Of a stretch of DNA of 64,000 nucleotides, positions 7,729 through 16,277 are shown piece by piece (the first letter of the stretch is position 1; each line of letters starts with the position of its first letter). Where the stretch lies: assembly GCF_013031245.1 (NCBI RefSeq), contig NZ_WPZL01000009.1:99739-163738 (forward strand), given 5' to 3'. The notes beneath the pieces were generated by a model. That model was not told the origin of the DNA. It saw only the letters and a list, made by a program, of their open reading frames with translations, and ran no database searches. A program made the position numbers and the translations under genes. Source of the stretch: Ruegeria lacuscaerulensis. GTDB taxonomy: Bacteria; Pseudomonadota; Alphaproteobacteria; Rhodobacterales; Rhodobacteraceae.

Positions 7729-8982
7729 TCAAAAGTCACAGGACGGTAAGGCGTCAAAGTAATCGGCCGGAACGTGAACAGCCGTTGTGATGATCGAATT
7801 GTAATCGTCGGTCAGTATGTTCGACATTTCGCGCACCAAATCCCCATCTGCCGTCACCTCGATCACCCGGCCTTCCATCGGTGAGGAAATCAGCCAATTG
7901 CCATTGGGCAACCGCTCCTGCTGGCCCATGATCGCACTGTCGAAGACCAATTCGGATCCAGCGAATTTGTCGCGCACCTCACCAGTGGTCAGGTCCATTT
8001 CGATAATGGAGGACCGGCGGCGATGGGTATTGTTCGAGTATACCGTAATCGTGCCATCCGGGTGAAAATCCGCATCGTGCTGATGTTCCCACGGGCCTGC
8101 CTTGTACCACTTCAGACGTTTCGTTTCGCGGTCGACAACACCGACAAGATCGATCGATCGGTGCGACATGATCAGATCGCCGGCAGAGAATTGAGGGAAT
8201 GCGTCGGCCCATGCGGCAGGCAGGACTTCGACGTCATTAGGATGAATGATGTCCGGGATTTCATCGGTCTCCGCATCCCAGCGCCATTTGAAACCGTTGG
8301 GAATTCGGAAGGCCAGTTGTGCCTCGGGATCCGGAAGAATTACGTCTTGCGCCAGGTCGATGCTCTCAAGTGTTTCTCCGGTCTCCGTGTCGATCCGGGT
8401 CATCTGCTGATCGTGTCCGCCATCCCAGATTTTGGAGGTCCAGGTCCAGAACCCGCCAAGGTCGGGATCTTCGGTCAGTGAATGGTGAAACACCATATCT
8501 GTGCGTCGCCATACGATGTCGCCGCAGGCATCAAACCTTGCCATGCCTATGCTGTCGTCGAAATTGGCAAGGATCGACCCATCGGGCAGGGGGCGAACAG
8601 CGTGGGCGAATTCGGCTTGGTTGCTACCCTCAATAATCTTCGAATAATCGATCTTCCACGTGTGCAGCACATTGCCTTCGGTATCGATGAGGTCGGTCTG
8701 AAAGCCGGGCTCGGGATTGGCGATCCGATTGATCAGAACATAACCGGGCGCGATCTTGTCAGCCTGGTGCACGACGTATGAATCCGATGGCATCCGGTCC
8801 GGACGGCGGAGATAGGTTCCGTCCGGGATGATATATCCGGTGGCCCTCCACGATTTGAAGGCTTCTTTGGCTTCGGAAAAGGTCTTCCAGGGCGCCCAAT
8901 TTTTGTGGGTCGCCCACATGCCTGTAACAAAAGAAAGGATACCAACGAGTAAGACTGCGGAGATGTATGAAACAATACGCAT
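7729..8982 (-). CDS. Membrane-anchored arylsulfotransferase-like protein, paralogue 2
   Basis: 417 residues from the ATG at 8982, giving the N-terminus MRIVSYISAVLLVGILSF, a membrane anchor. A longer reading to 9039 would put a polar tail in front of it. Family landmarks in order: ACGDIVW, FHHSLTED, HPNDVEVLP, DAFPQFSAGDLIMSHR, WYKAGPWEHQHDADFHPDG, GQQERLPNGN and the terminal PSCDF with a cysteine near the end. The closest relative in the window is the protein at 11109-12437. Likely exported and facing the periplasm. It lies next to the decayed rhamnose operon and transcribes away from it. Confidence 0.83.
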   Translation of the reverse strand: MRIVSYISAVLLVGILSFVTGMWATHKNWAPWKTFSEAKEAFKSWRATGYIIPDGTYLRRPDRMPSDSYVVHQADKIAPGYVLINRIANPEPGFQTDLIDTEGNVLHTWKIDYSKIIEGSNQAEFAHAVRPLPDGSILANFDDSIGMARFDACGDIVWRRTDMVFHHSLTEDPDLGGFWTWTSKIWDGGHDQQMTRIDTETGETLESIDLAQDVILPDPEAQLAFRIPNGFKWRWDAETDEIPDIIHPNDVEVLPAAWADAFPQFSAGDLIMSHRSIDLVGVVDRETKRLKWYKAGPWEHQHDADFHPDGTITVYSNNTHRRRSSIIEMDLTTGEVRDKFAGSELVFDSAIMGQQERLPNGNWLISSPMEGRVIEVTADGDLVREMSNILTDDYNSIITTAVHVPADYFDALPSCDF

Positions 8983-9226
8983 TGGCGAAACCCGGACTAA
9001 AATCGTTACCGTGTATTTGTCGTCCGCAGTCTGAACCAAGTCAACGCAGGAGTTCTGGAGTGCTGAAATTAGCGCTGAACGGTGACCTTTCCGTTCAAAT
9101 ACCCTGGATTGTTCGTGTCCTTTTGCTTGTGTGGAAAAGCGGGATTAAGCTTTCCGAAACGGATCGGTGCCTGATGCGGATTCCGAATGCGAAACTGTCG
9201 TAGCTATCGCGGCAGAGGGGCTGTTC

Positions 9227-9596
9227 CGTTCGCGGCCCCATGCGCAGGACAAGTTGGTGCGCTGCGGGTGGGGGCACTGTTCGATGTGGTTGTCGATATC
9301 CGCAAGGGCTCGCCGACCTATGGACAGTGGCTGGGTATCGATCTGACGGCCGAGAACGGAAAACAGCTTTTGGTGTCCAAAGGGTTTCTACACGGCTTTG
9401 TCACGCGGGTACCGGATACCGAGATCCGCTACAAATGCACGGATTATTATGCGCCTGATTGCGACGGGCGGTGCATTGGGACAGTTGCGGTATCGACTGG
9501 GGGCTTGATGGTGATCCGGTGCTGTCCGGCAGGGACGCGGCAGCCCCCGCCTTTACCGATTTTGACAACCCGTTTGTCTGGGAGAGTATCTCGTGA
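9227..9596 (+). pseudogene. rfbC: dTDP-4-dehydrorhamnose 3,5-epimerase, degraded
   Basis: Pieces of RfbC are spread over three frames. HAQDKLVRCG is followed, one frameshift later, by GALFDVVVDIRKGSP, a run to KGFLHGFVTR and CTDYYAPDCDG. A second frameshift leads to HWDSCGIDWGLDGDP and the C-terminal [11 protein letters not shown]. The first ~60 residues of a normal ~185-residue epimerase are missing. The stop TGA still overlaps the GTG start of rfbB, as in an intact operon. With two frameshifts and no N-terminus the gene cannot make an enzyme. Confidence 0.85.
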
Positions 9597-10273
9597 AGCT
9601 TCTGGTGACAGGGGGTGCCGGTTTTATCGGCTCGGCCGTGGCGCGGCGTGCGGTTGCGGACGGGCATCAGGTGGTCAATCTGGATGCGCTGACCTACGCG
9701 GCCTGCCTCGACAACGTGGCCGAGGTGGCCGGGAATCCCAATTACACCTTTTTAGAGGCTGATATTCGGGATCGGGCTGCCATGGATCGGGCGCTGGCCG
9801 ACCATGCCCCGGACGCGGTCATGCATCTGGCGGCGGAAAGCCATGTGGATCGCTCGATTGACGGGCCCGGTGCTTTTATCGAAACCAACGTAACCGGCAC
9901 CTACACATTGCTTGAAGCGGCAAGAGAGTACTGGGAAGGGCAGGGCAGAGCAGACAGTTTCCGGTTTCATCACATCTCGACCGATGAGGTCTATGGCTCG
10001 CTGGGGCCAACCGGGCAGTTCACCGAAGAAACCCCTTATGATCCCCGCTCGCCCTATGTCGACCTGATCACCTTTGTCGCCGACCGTCCGGGCCATGATG
10101 CGCGCTATGCCATCGACCCGACCCGCATCAGGGAAGAGCTGAACTGGCGACCCTCGGTCAGCGTTGAAGAAGGGCTGGAGAAAACCGTTCAGTGGTATCT
10201 CGACAATGAAAGCTGGTGGCGCGCGCTGCAAAACCGTGATGGCGTCGGCAAGCGGTTGGGTGTGAAGGCATGA
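9593..10273 (+). pseudogene. rfbB: dTDP-glucose 4,6-dehydratase with its middle deleted
   Basis: A still-open frame of 226 residues; normal RfbB has about 345. The N-terminus ([35 protein letters not shown]) is intact up to YDPRSPY (about residue 159), then jumps straight to the late region [21 protein letters not shown] and a normal C-terminus. About 115 residues are gone, including the catalytic YxxxK that follows RSPY. The join lies where both flanks in family members have a PY pair, so a deletion between short repeats is likely. The frame is kept, but the product should be inactive. Confidence 0.87.
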
Positions 10274-10757
10274 CCATCCTCGTCTTTGGCCGAACCGGAC
10301 AGGTGGCGCGGGGGGGCTATGACATCCTGCGCACCTCGTGGGTGGTGTCGGTCCATGGCAACAACTTCGTCAAGACGATGCGACGGCTGCGGGTGAGCGG
10401 GATCAATTGTCCATCGTGGCCGACCAGATCGGCGGCCCGGCCCCCGCGCGGGACATAGCGGCGGCCTGCCTGTCCATGGTGCAGCAGCTGATCGAGGATG
10501 CGGGCAAGGCGGGTATCTACCATTTTGCAGGCGCGCCCGACGTCAGCTAGGCCGGGTTCGCCCGCGCGATTTTTGCTGAATTAGAGACTGATTGTGATGT
10601 AACAGACATCCCGTCCGCCGATTATCCCACGCCTGCCCGGCGCCCGTTGAATTCCCGCCTTGATTGTTCCTCACTGGAAACAACTTTCGGCATTAGCCGT
10701 CCTGACTGGCGGCAGGGTTTGAGTGATATTCTGAGAGAATTGGAAAACGCGTCATGA
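10270..10757 (+). pseudogene. rfbD: dTDP-4-dehydrorhamnose reductase, degraded
   Basis: The ATG overlaps the rfbB stop (ATGA). [14 protein letters not shown] is a normal RfbD start, but it runs directly into the late segment YDILRTSWVVSVHGNNFVKTM, so roughly 110 residues are missing. After a frameshift near 10380 the family likeness continues with GERDQLSIVADQIGG and IYHFAGAPDVS. There a TAG (10548-10550) replaces the expected tryptophan codon, and the C-terminus (TDIPSADYPTPARRPLNS and onward) remains readable to TGA at 10755. Three independent lesions make this a clear pseudogene. Confidence 0.87.
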
Positions 10758-11087
10758 CGACACGCAAAGGCATCATACTTGCCGGAGGGTCTGGCACGGG
10801 GCGAGTTGGAAATCACCGACCTGCTGCAGATGTATCTGGAAAAAGGCCAACTTAGGATCGAAACCATGGGGCGCGGCTATGCCTGGCTGGATACCGGCAC
10901 CCATGCCAGCCTGCTGGATGCGGGCAATTTCGTGCGCACGCTGGAAGAACGTCAGGGATTGCAGACCGGCTGCCCGGAAGAGATCGCGCGGCAGTTGGGA
11001 TGGATCAACGAGGAACAGTTGCGCCAGCGTGCAGAGATGTTCGCCAAGAATGAATATGGCGCCTATCTGGATGGTTTGTTGAAGTAG
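10754..11087 (+). pseudogene. rfbA: Glucose-1-phosphate thymidylyltransferase, degraded
   Basis: The ATG overlaps the end of rfbD (ATGA). The first 15 residues MTTRKGIILAGGSGT are the normal nucleotidyltransferase start. The sequence then jumps, out of frame, to the C-terminal third, readable from about 10800: RGELEITDLLQMYLEKG, GRGYAWLDTGTHASL and on to YLDGLLK. About 180 of ~290 residues are lost, including the substrate pocket. It closes the decayed rfbC-B-D-A operon. Confidence 0.87.
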
Positions 11088-11108
11088 ACAGCGACGATGC
11101 TGATTGCT

Positions 11109-12437
11109 TCAGGTGCAGCCCACCTCAACAAAATCACCATAAGATAAGGGATAGCGCAACGCATCCATCATCCAAAACACGGTGTCATCCCCGTAGGAAT
11201 TGATGACTTCCCAGACGACTTTCCCGTCCGGCGTAACTTCAAAAGCGCGCCCTGCGTCGGTTTCAGCCAGCAGAATGTTTCCGTTTGCAAGCACCTGATG
11301 TTTGCCGCGGAAATGGGAATAAAAAGGTTCCTCGCCGGATCCGCCAAAGACGGTGGTCACTGTGCGGGACATGGGGTCAATTTTCAGCACGCGACTCCCT
11401 CCCCGGTCACCTAGGAATGCGTTCTCTGTTGTCGGTCTGCCGCCAGCCCGGTTGTCGAATACTGTGATCGTCCCGTCCGCCTGAAAATCGGGGTCATGCT
11501 GCCCGATCATGGGCCCGGTCATGTACCATTTTAGCTTGTGGCTTTCTCCGTCGAGCACCCAGATCTGGTTAAAATGCCGAAAGCTGAGAAGAAGGTCCCC
11601 TGCATTAAATTCCGGGAACGCATCTGCAATCTCCGCGCTCAGAACCTCGACATCGTTCAGATGGCCCACATCCTCGCGAACGGGCCGTATTGCCATCAGG
11701 CCTTCCAGCCTGTCATCTGTCAGGACCTTTACGAGATCGATCAGATCCGTCTGCTCACCGGTTTCCAGATCGAACCGAGCGATGGCGTCAAAGTTAAAAC
11801 CTTCTCCACCCCGTACCAAGGTGTTCGGCGCGTATCTGTCGACATAAACAGGTGTCCAGAAGCCGCCGGAATCATCCAGCGTCAATGCATGGTGCGAGCG
11901 GTTGTCGTTCTTCCAGACGATGTCTCCGCAAGCGGAAATCCGGTAGGTGCCCCGCCCGTCCAGATTGGCCAGCATGTCGCCGTTGGGCAAAAGCGCGGCC
12001 CCATGTATGAGCGCATGAAACTTGTGCGCGGCCTTGTGTGTGGCGTTTTCCCGGGCAAGTTCAAAGAAATCGACGGGCCATTCATGCAAAAGAGAGCCGT
12101 CCATCCCATACAGACGGGCGGTCAGTCGACCATCAAACACGCTCACAAGAAAGGTAACCCCGGGTTGCATTTCGGCAGGTTCGATCCTTGGTTCCCAATC
12201 CGGTGGCAAGGCCATGGTCCCCATGTGTTGGGTCGGTCGAATCCCCATCATGGCAAGACCTTCCAGCCGGAGAATTTTCAGCGTTCGTATCCCAAGCTCC
12301 AGCTGTGGCTGGGGTGGAATTCTGAAATGGCCGAAAGCAACGCCGACCAGAAAGGCCAGTGCGACGCCGCATGCTGCGGATAAAATTAAAGGAAAACGGA
12401 TTTTTTTGCTCCTTTTAGAGAAACCGGAGAACCCCAT
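11109..12437 (-). CDS. Membrane-anchored arylsulfotransferase-like protein, paralogue 3
   Basis: 442 residues with a membrane anchor at about 15-38 behind a basic N-terminus (KRSKKIRFP). Shared landmarks: ACGDIVW, SHHALTLDDSGGFW, HLNDVEVLS, DAFPEFNAGDLLLSFR, WYMTGPMIGQHDPDFQADG, GKHQVLANGN, VVWEVINSY and the end VGCT with a cysteine before the last residue. The repeated propeller-like strands and the paired cysteines argue for a folded periplasmic domain. It converges on the decayed rfbA end and stands back to back with the glycosyltransferase at 12897. Confidence 0.83.
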   Translation of the reverse strand: MGFSGFSKRSKKIRFPLILSAACGVALAFLVGVAFGHFRIPPQPQLELGIRTLKILRLEGLAMMGIRPTQHMGTMALPPDWEPRIEPAEMQPGVTFLVSVFDGRLTARLYGMDGSLLHEWPVDFFELARENATHKAAHKFHALIHGAALLPNGDMLANLDGRGTYRISACGDIVWKNDNRSHHALTLDDSGGFWTPVYVDRYAPNTLVRGGEGFNFDAIARFDLETGEQTDLIDLVKVLTDDRLEGLMAIRPVREDVGHLNDVEVLSAEIADAFPEFNAGDLLLSFRHFNQIWVLDGESHKLKWYMTGPMIGQHDPDFQADGTITVFDNRAGGRPTTENAFLGDRGGSRVLKIDPMSRTVTTVFGGSGEEPFYSHFRGKHQVLANGNILLAETDAGRAFEVTPDGKVVWEVINSYGDDTVFWMMDALRYPLSYGDFVEVGCT

Positions 12438-12896
12438 TAAACTATAAACGTCCTAAAAGCGCGTCACTGGTGAACAACGTGGCCAATGATGCCATTCATT
12501 GCAACCGGTCTAAATGGGAACGCGGCTATGGTTCGTGTGGCAACCAGCTTTATTTATCGGACCAGAAGCCGCTCACGACACAACCTGTTGACGGGCCCGC
12601 CCACAATTGAACGACCAGACCGACTATTCCATGGCCTCACCGCCGACTGCAAAGCGGTCCGGTGGGGTTACAGGAATTCGCCACGTATCTTTCAACAATT
12701 AGGGGCGGATTTCTAAAATGTATTCACTTTGGCAACGCTTCTTGTTGAAATGCACCCGTTGCCGCACATTCGTTTCGACGCACGTCCCGGGAGCGGGAAT
12801 AATCGGAACGACTGGTACGGAAATTGTGTCTGCCCCGCGCAAGGTCGGGTTATTGTTTGACGTCCTGAATTTACGAGTGTGACCGGAGAAGCCTTT
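12438..12896. other. Non-coding stretch between divergent genes
   Basis: About 460 bases between the divergent ASST-like gene and the GT39-type gene. No supported gene. It must hold both promoters; GGAGAAG before the ATG at 12897 is the ribosome site of the rightward gene. Confidence 0.4.
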
Positions 12897-14360
12897 ATGA
12901 ACCAGCAGGCTCCAGCCCTAGGCCGCAATGACCTGGCAGTGCTTCTGTTCATCCTCCTTCTTGCGGCGGTGCTGAGAACCGCCGGTCTGAACGCGCCGCT
13001 GTGGTATGATGAGATCTGGACCGTCGACACGCATATCCGCCTTCCCTGGGGGGAAATGGTGCGCGAATATTCGATGAACCATCACTATTTCTTCAGCATT
13101 AAGGCCAAGCTGGTTTCCCAGATTTTTGGAGAACAAGCCTGGGCCTATCGCTTTCCGGCCGTCTTGTTCGGGGTGGGCGTTGTCGGCGCAATCTGGTGGC
13201 TGGCAAAAGACGTTGCTGGCCCCCGGATAGCACATGTGTCCGCCTTGCTGGTGGCCTTGTCCTATCATCAGGTCTGGTTTTCGCAGAATGCCCGCGGCTA
13301 TACCGAGCTGGCTTTCTGGAGCACGCTTGGCTTCATTTTTTTTCTGCGGGGCGTGCACCGCCCGACATTTGGTACATGGATTGCATTTGGCCTGACCGCT
13401 GCGGCGGCTGTATTCACCCATCTGACCGGCGCGTTTTTCTTTGTCGCTCTGGGGCTGGTATGGCTGATATCCCTGATCACCGGTTTCGGAAGGGGGCCTC
13501 TGACCCGTGACTGGGTGCTGCGGCCGCTGACCGGCGTTGCGATTGCGATTGCGTTGATCTTGCTGGCATATCTGCCGATTTTGCCGAGTATCGCAGGCAC
13601 CGTGGGCGATGTCGCATCCACATCGGCCGTTGATCCGATGCAGGAGTATCAGAACCCGCTCTGGACCATTGTCGAGGGCCTGCGGACTGCGGTCGGGAGT
13701 ACTGGCCCTCTGACATTGTTCGTTGCTGTTGGCGGGATGGTCGCGCTCGCATTCGGCGCGGCAGGGGCGCATTCGACGCAACCGCTGTTCTTTCCGTCCA
13801 TCGTCATGCACTTCATTGTGACGCTGGTCATCCTTCTGGCGCTTGGCATGCGGATCTGGCCAAGGTTCTTCTTTGTCGACATTGGTCTTGTCATCATCCT
13901 TGCCGTCGTCGGCTGCTGGTACAGTGCCGGTATGGTGGCAAGGGGGCTGAGGCGACCCCAAATCAAACCCCTGCTAGTCGCCATAGGCGTTGTGGCGATG
14001 ATCGCCGTTTCCCTGTTTCTTGTGCAGCGAAACTATGCTGCGCCGAAACAGGACTTGGCCGGGGCCTTTGCGCTTGTGGAAGAGACCCGTACCCCGTCCG
14101 AACGGATTTATGCCATCAACCCGGGTGGGCCTATCTTCGAAAGGCATTTCAATGCCGACTGGACAACCATTGGCGATGCCGAAGGTTATTTTGATGCGAT
14201 GGCGCAGCCCGGGCCTGTGGCGCTGGTTGTTCTGTTTCCGAACCGGATGTTCCGGGCCATTCCGCAACTTGGGCAGGATGCCGAACGGCAACTGGAGCTT
14301 GTTCAGGCATTCGCCGGAACGCTTGGGGATGGCCGGGTTCTTGTCTACCGGCGCAGGTGA
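12897..14360 (+). CDS. GT39-family glycosyltransferase (ArnT/PMT-like membrane protein)
   Basis: A 487-residue integral membrane protein with about ten hydrophobic segments. The first periplasmic loop has WYDEIWT, the acidic D-E site typical of the ArnT/PMT (GT-C) fold, followed by HHYFF and FPAVLFGVG. Such enzymes transfer a sugar from a polyprenyl-phosphate donor on the outer face of the inner membrane. The start is the ATG at 12897, preceded by GGAGAAG; a GTG six codons earlier is less likely. It is the first intact gene of the EPS locus after the decayed zone. Confidence 0.82.
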   Translation: MNQQAPALGRNDLAVLLFILLLAAVLRTAGLNAPLWYDEIWTVDTHIRLPWGEMVREYSMNHHYFFSIKAKLVSQIFGEQAWAYRFPAVLFGVGVVGAIWWLAKDVAGPRIAHVSALLVALSYHQVWFSQNARGYTELAFWSTLGFIFFLRGVHRPTFGTWIAFGLTAAAAVFTHLTGAFFFVALGLVWLISLITGFGRGPLTRDWVLRPLTGVAIAIALILLAYLPILPSIAGTVGDVASTSAVDPMQEYQNPLWTIVEGLRTAVGSTGPLTLFVAVGGMVALAFGAAGAHSTQPLFFPSIVMHFIVTLVILLALGMRIWPRFFFVDIGLVIILAVVGCWYSAGMVARGLRRPQIKPLLVAIGVVAMIAVSLFLVQRNYAAPKQDLAGAFALVEETRTPSERIYAINPGGPIFERHFNADWTTIGDAEGYFDAMAQPGPVALVVLFPNRMFRAIPQLGQDAERQLELVQAFAGTLGDGRVLVYRRR

Positions 14361-14405
14361 GAGACGTATGAAAGTCCGAATTTTGATATCCGAAAGGTGT
14401 CAGAG

Positions 14406-14511
14406 GTGAATGACAGGGGAGATTTGGTGTGGGAATATGCTAATCGTTTCGACGCCGATATTGTGAAAAGAAAATCCAACTCGAATTTAAGTCCATCCGG
14501 GTTTTTCAAAC
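14406..14511 (+). pseudogene. C-terminal relic of an ASST-like gene
   Basis: Read in one frame from 14406, the sequence gives DRGDLVWEYANRFDADIV and then LSPSGFF. This corresponds to the ends of the intact paralogues (RRIVWEYVNRYDEDEV...LYPASYF at 61559-62923 and VVWEVINSYGDDTV at 11109-12437). Nothing upstream continues it, because the GT39-type gene ends 45 bases before. It is the stump of another lost ASST-like gene, this time on the plus strand. Confidence 0.6.
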
Positions 14512-14532
14512 TGAATGAGAGGAATAAACGTC

Positions 14533-14796
14533 ATGAAGATATTTTCGGAAGATCGCATTAGGCACATTAGGGCTGTGTCACTGCTATATGTAGGGGTGCT
14601 GTTGCTGGTCCTTCCAAACCCGGCATTTGCCTATATCGGCCCCGGTGCGGGTCTGGGTGCGATCGCCGTCACGATTGCCGTGATACTTGGCGTTCTCTTC
14701 CTTGTTGTCGGGCTTGTGTGGTTCCCGCTCAAACGGATGATCAAGGGACGGAAGAAAGGCGTCAACGACAACAACGAGCTTGACCCGACGCAATGA
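14533..14796 (+). CDS. Small membrane protein, 87 residues, unknown function
   Basis: Starts at the ATG at 14533 with AGAGGAAT just before it. Residues ~16-34 form a signal-like hydrophobic segment ending PAFAYIGPGAG, followed by a second membrane span (GLGAIAVTIAVILG and onward to VWFPLK) and a basic-acidic tail. The stop overlaps the next start (ATGA), so it is coupled to the membrane-bound sulfotransferase. It could be an accessory subunit or localisation partner of that enzyme; no family was recognised. Confidence 0.65.
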   Translation: MKIFSEDRIRHIRAVSLLYVGVLLLVLPNPAFAYIGPGAGLGAIAVTIAVILGVLFLVVGLVWFPLKRMIKGRKKGVNDNNELDPTQ

Positions 14797-16268
14797 TACT
14801 AATTGTTGCCGTTTCGCTGTTTGCAGTGGGCGGGTTCGCATTTGTCCTTTGGCGCACAAATATCTTTGAGGCGGCAAACGACGTCGTAAGCACAAGCATG
14901 TCGGGTGTGGCGTCTCTGGTGGACAGCCAGCTGTCCGACGATGCCAAGGAACAGGCGGTGCGGCGTGCCGGGCTGAAGCTGATCGTTGGCGGCTTCAACA
15001 TCGCCTGGCGCGTCATTCTGGCGCTGGCCGCTGCGGCCTTGCCGATATACCTGGTCGAGTTTCTCGGACTGACATCCAGCAGCGCAGTCTTCGACGTCAT
15101 GCTGCGGCTCGATTACATTGTCATCGTCTCGGTTGCGGCGATCGTGGCGGTGAAGGTTGTTCAGTGGTTTCGCGCGGACCCCAAAGCGCAGGAGGCGGAG
15201 GGTACGCTGTATTCGCCGGTCGAGCAATTCGTGCACAACCTGGCGTTCTCAAGCCCTGCGGTTCTGAAGGCGGCCTCGTGGGCCGAGGAAAAACTGCCAT
15301 CCCAATCCAAAGCGGATGAGGCCGGGCAGCCGATTTTTGTCACCTCTCTGGCGCGCGGGGGTACGACGGCGGTTCTGAACGCGCTGCATGATACGCCGGA
15401 TATCGCGACCCATATTTATCGGGACATGCCTTTTCTGACCGCGCCGCTTCTGTGGAACAAACTGGCCGGAGGGCAAAAACGAGGGGTGAGCCGCCGCCAA
15501 CGCGCCCATGGCGACGGGCTCGAGATCGATCTGGACAGCCCGGAGGCGTTCGAGGAAGTCATCTGGAAAATGTTCTGGCCGCAAAAGTACCAGGGGTCTT
15601 CGATCCCTCTGTGGACGGCAGAGGAAACCGATCATGACGCCGATCAGTTCATGCGCCGCCACATGTCCGAGATTGTTCGAGCGCGGACGGTTCAGGCGGG
15701 GTCCGAGGGTACGCCCAAAACGCGCTATTGCTCGAAGAACAACGCCAATATTGCCCGGATTCCATATCTTCTGAACGCTTTTTCCGATTGCAGGATCGTG
15801 GTGCCGGTCCGGCGCCCGGAAAGCCATGCCCATTCCCTGCTGCGGCAGCACAGGAATTTCTGCAAGCAACAGGCCGAGGACGCGTTCATCGCCCGTTACA
15901 TGGGGGATATCGGCCATTATGAGTTTGGCAAGATTCACAAACCCTTTCTGTTTCCGGGGTTTGACCCCGAAGGGCAGATCGCTGAGACGGCGGATTACTG
16001 GCTGGATTACTGGACACACGCATTTCGGCATGTGCTGGATCACAAGGATAAGTGCATCCTTCTTCTGCAGGACGATTTGCGCACCTCTCCCGGCAAAACG
16101 ATGACCGATCTATACGGTGCGCTTGATCTTGAGCCGGGCGGTCAGGTTTTCGAAAGCTATTTCCATTCGAAGCAGGATGTGGCGGAGATCGGGGATTTCG
16201 ATCCGGGCAAGTTCCGCGAGGCGATGGACGTGTATGAAGCGCTGAAAGAGTGCGTGCGCAATACCTGA
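14793..16268 (+). CDS. Membrane-anchored sulfotransferase
   Basis: 491 residues. Three hydrophobic segments (about 2-20, 70-92 and 105-125) precede a cytoplasmic sulfotransferase domain. TSLARGGTT (184-192) is the 5'-phosphosulfate-binding loop for the donor PAPS, and RIVVPVRRPESHAHS is the 3'-phosphate-binding region. Fusion of membrane spans to a PAPS sulfotransferase is unusual and would put sulfation at the membrane, where lipid-linked EPS units are built. It overlaps the upstream small membrane-protein gene by four bases. Confidence 0.8.
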   Translation: MILIVAVSLFAVGGFAFVLWRTNIFEAANDVVSTSMSGVASLVDSQLSDDAKEQAVRRAGLKLIVGGFNIAWRVILALAAAALPIYLVEFLGLTSSSAVFDVMLRLDYIVIVSVAAIVAVKVVQWFRADPKAQEAEGTLYSPVEQFVHNLAFSSPAVLKAASWAEEKLPSQSKADEAGQPIFVTSLARGGTTAVLNALHDTPDIATHIYRDMPFLTAPLLWNKLAGGQKRGVSRRQRAHGDGLEIDLDSPEAFEEVIWKMFWPQKYQGSSIPLWTAEETDHDADQFMRRHMSEIVRARTVQAGSEGTPKTRYCSKNNANIARIPYLLNAFSDCRIVVPVRRPESHAHSLLRQHRNFCKQQAEDAFIARYMGDIGHYEFGKIHKPFLFPGFDPEGQIAETADYWLDYWTHAFRHVLDHKDKCILLLQDDLRTSPGKTMTDLYGALDLEPGGQVFESYFHSKQDVAEIGDFDPGKFREAMDVYEALKECVRNT

Positions 16269-16277
16269 GCCGATTAT

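Noticed and set aside
12918..13961. A 347-codon minus-strand frame across the GT39-type gene.
   Set aside because: Highly polar, full of His, Gln and Arg, no family likeness; the opposite strand encodes a clear membrane protein.
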